5,378 bases of DNA from SIG575 sp045632485 (GTDB taxonomy: Bacteria > Bacillota > Clostridia > Oscillospirales > Acutalibacteraceae), in the NCBI GenBank assembly GCA_045632485.1, contig JAZQWT010000163.1, positions 1-5,378 of the forward strand, given 5' to 3'. The translations under genes and the position numbers were made by a program. Shown here piece after piece: positions 4,741 through 5,378 of the stretch. How positions within the stretch are numbered: the first letter of the stretch is position 1; every line of letters begins with the position of its first letter. The notes under the pieces were generated by a model, which searched no databases, was not told where the DNA came from, and saw nothing but the letters and a program-made list of their open reading frames with translations.

Positions 4741-5378
4741 ATGAACAAAGTTTTCAAAAGAGTAATTGCTATTATGCTTGTACTTGCAATGAGCATAGGC
4801 ATTATGTCGCAGGTTCTTGCGGCAGAAAGTTCTGAAGATTCTATTTCAGTTGTAAATACAATTGAAGAAGCAGAAAACACCCTTACACAGGGTGAGCAGG
4901 TTCCGATTATCATTATCCATGGTATCTCACAGATTGATACAATTATTATGGATGAAGAAGGTAACCCTCTTCTTGACAAAAACGGCAACACAATTACAGG
5001 CTGGCCGCTTACAGTTGATGTAACTCAGCTTATTATGGATGTGCTTTTCCCTGTTCTTCTTACACTTGTTACACAGAAAGATTTTGCATCTGCAGCAGGA
5101 TATAAAGCAGCATGTAACGCGCTTAAATACAATGCGTGCGACCTTAACGGTGACCCCGTTTATCCCACATATGTTGACAGACAGTATTGTTCTGTAGGTG
5201 CAATGGACCAGGAACATAAAGATATTGTTTACAATGCAGTTCCTTTCCAGGAAATCGGTGAAGAAATCGGCGAAGAATGGCTCTATTTCTTCTCATACAA
5301 TTCATCAGGTGATGTAACTCAGATTGCAGAAGATCTTAACGATTATATCGAAATGGTTAAAGAACAGACAGGTGCAGA
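4741..5378 (+). CDS. secreted alpha/beta-hydrolase, lipase-like (partial, runs off right edge)
   Basis: The open frame begins at ATG 4741 with GGGGAGG 8 nt upstream and stays open for 212 codons to the window end; the stop is not seen. Residues 1-27 form a clear signal peptide (positive N-terminus KVFKR, hydrophobic core, VLA then A28), so the product is exported. PIIIIHGIS (55-63) is the strand plus HG oxyanion-hole element of alpha/beta-hydrolases. FFSYNSSGDVTQIAEDLNDYIEMV (183-206) resembles the segment that precedes the GxSxG nucleophile elbow in bacterial lipases. The catalytic serine must lie beyond the window. The roughly 120 residues between these elements are long, include a hydrophobic stretch (97-110) and cysteines at 125, 133 and 150, and may form a lid or inserted domain. 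IGEE is duplicated at 172-179. Substrate is unknown; a lipid esterase is the likely class. It is transcribed divergently from the metal importer. Confidence 0.75.
   Translation, partial: MNKVFKRVIAIMLVLAMSIGIMSQVLAAESSEDSISVVNTIEEAENTLTQGEQVPIIIIHGISQIDTIIMDEEGNPLLDKNGNTITGWPLTVDVTQLIMDVLFPVLLTLVTQKDFASAAGYKAACNALKYNACDLNGDPVYPTYVDRQYCSVGAMDQEHKDIVYNAVPFQEIGEEIGEEWLYFFSYNSSGDVTQIAEDLNDYIEMVKEQTGA

Noticed and set aside
4620..5217. Minus-strand open frames opposite the lipase-like gene
   Set aside because: The plus strand here has an extended promoter, a strong ribosome site, a signal peptide and an HG motif; the antisense frames have none of these, and one would read through the importer promoter region.

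Overview
The window looks like chromosomal DNA from an uncultured or gut-type member of the Clostridia (Bacillota, Oscillospiraceae/Ruminococcaceae-like). The basis is AT-rich sequence, strong AGGAGG-type ribosome sites, near-consensus sigma-A promoters, stem-plus-T-tract terminators, and two intergenic repeat types of a kind common in these genomes. This placement comes from sequence feel and family resemblance, not from a database search.

Layout. Positions 1-370 hold no gene. They carry a run of four small hairpins (2-103), a 16-bp AT palindrome (127-142), a 145-bp element bounded by 10-bp inverted repeats (159-303) and a terminator (322-356). The minus strand then carries five genes. In transcription order (right to left) they are a metal-binding lipoprotein (4569-3712), an ABC ATPase (3707-3003), an ABC-3 family permease (3006-2161), a secreted alkaline phosphatase (2105-993) and an Apt-like phosphoribosyltransferase (925-371). 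On the plus strand, a secreted alpha/beta-hydrolase (lipase-like) gene starts at 4741 and runs off the right edge.

The three transporter genes form one tight operon (4-bp gap, then a 4-bp ATGA overlap) and encode a complete high-affinity zinc or manganese importer of the ZnuABC/TroABC type. Its promoter is near consensus (TTGACT-17-TATAAT). A 19-bp Fur-family-like dyad abuts the -10 box, which suggests repression by a Zur/Fur-type metalloregulator. The alkaline phosphatase is a zinc enzyme with a nearly complete ligand set. It has a plausible promoter of its own at the permease stop codon, and no clear terminator separates it from the importer, so it could also receive read-through. A perfect 13-bp hairpin separates it from the phosphoribosyltransferase, which has almost no leader of its own.

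The 171-bp gap between the importer and the hydrolase holds two back-to-back promoters and a second TTGAA-type dyad, so the two divergent units could share control. Nothing here amounts to a clearly new system. The best leads are the operator architecture, the non-canonical metal site of the binding protein, and the structured repeats at the left end.
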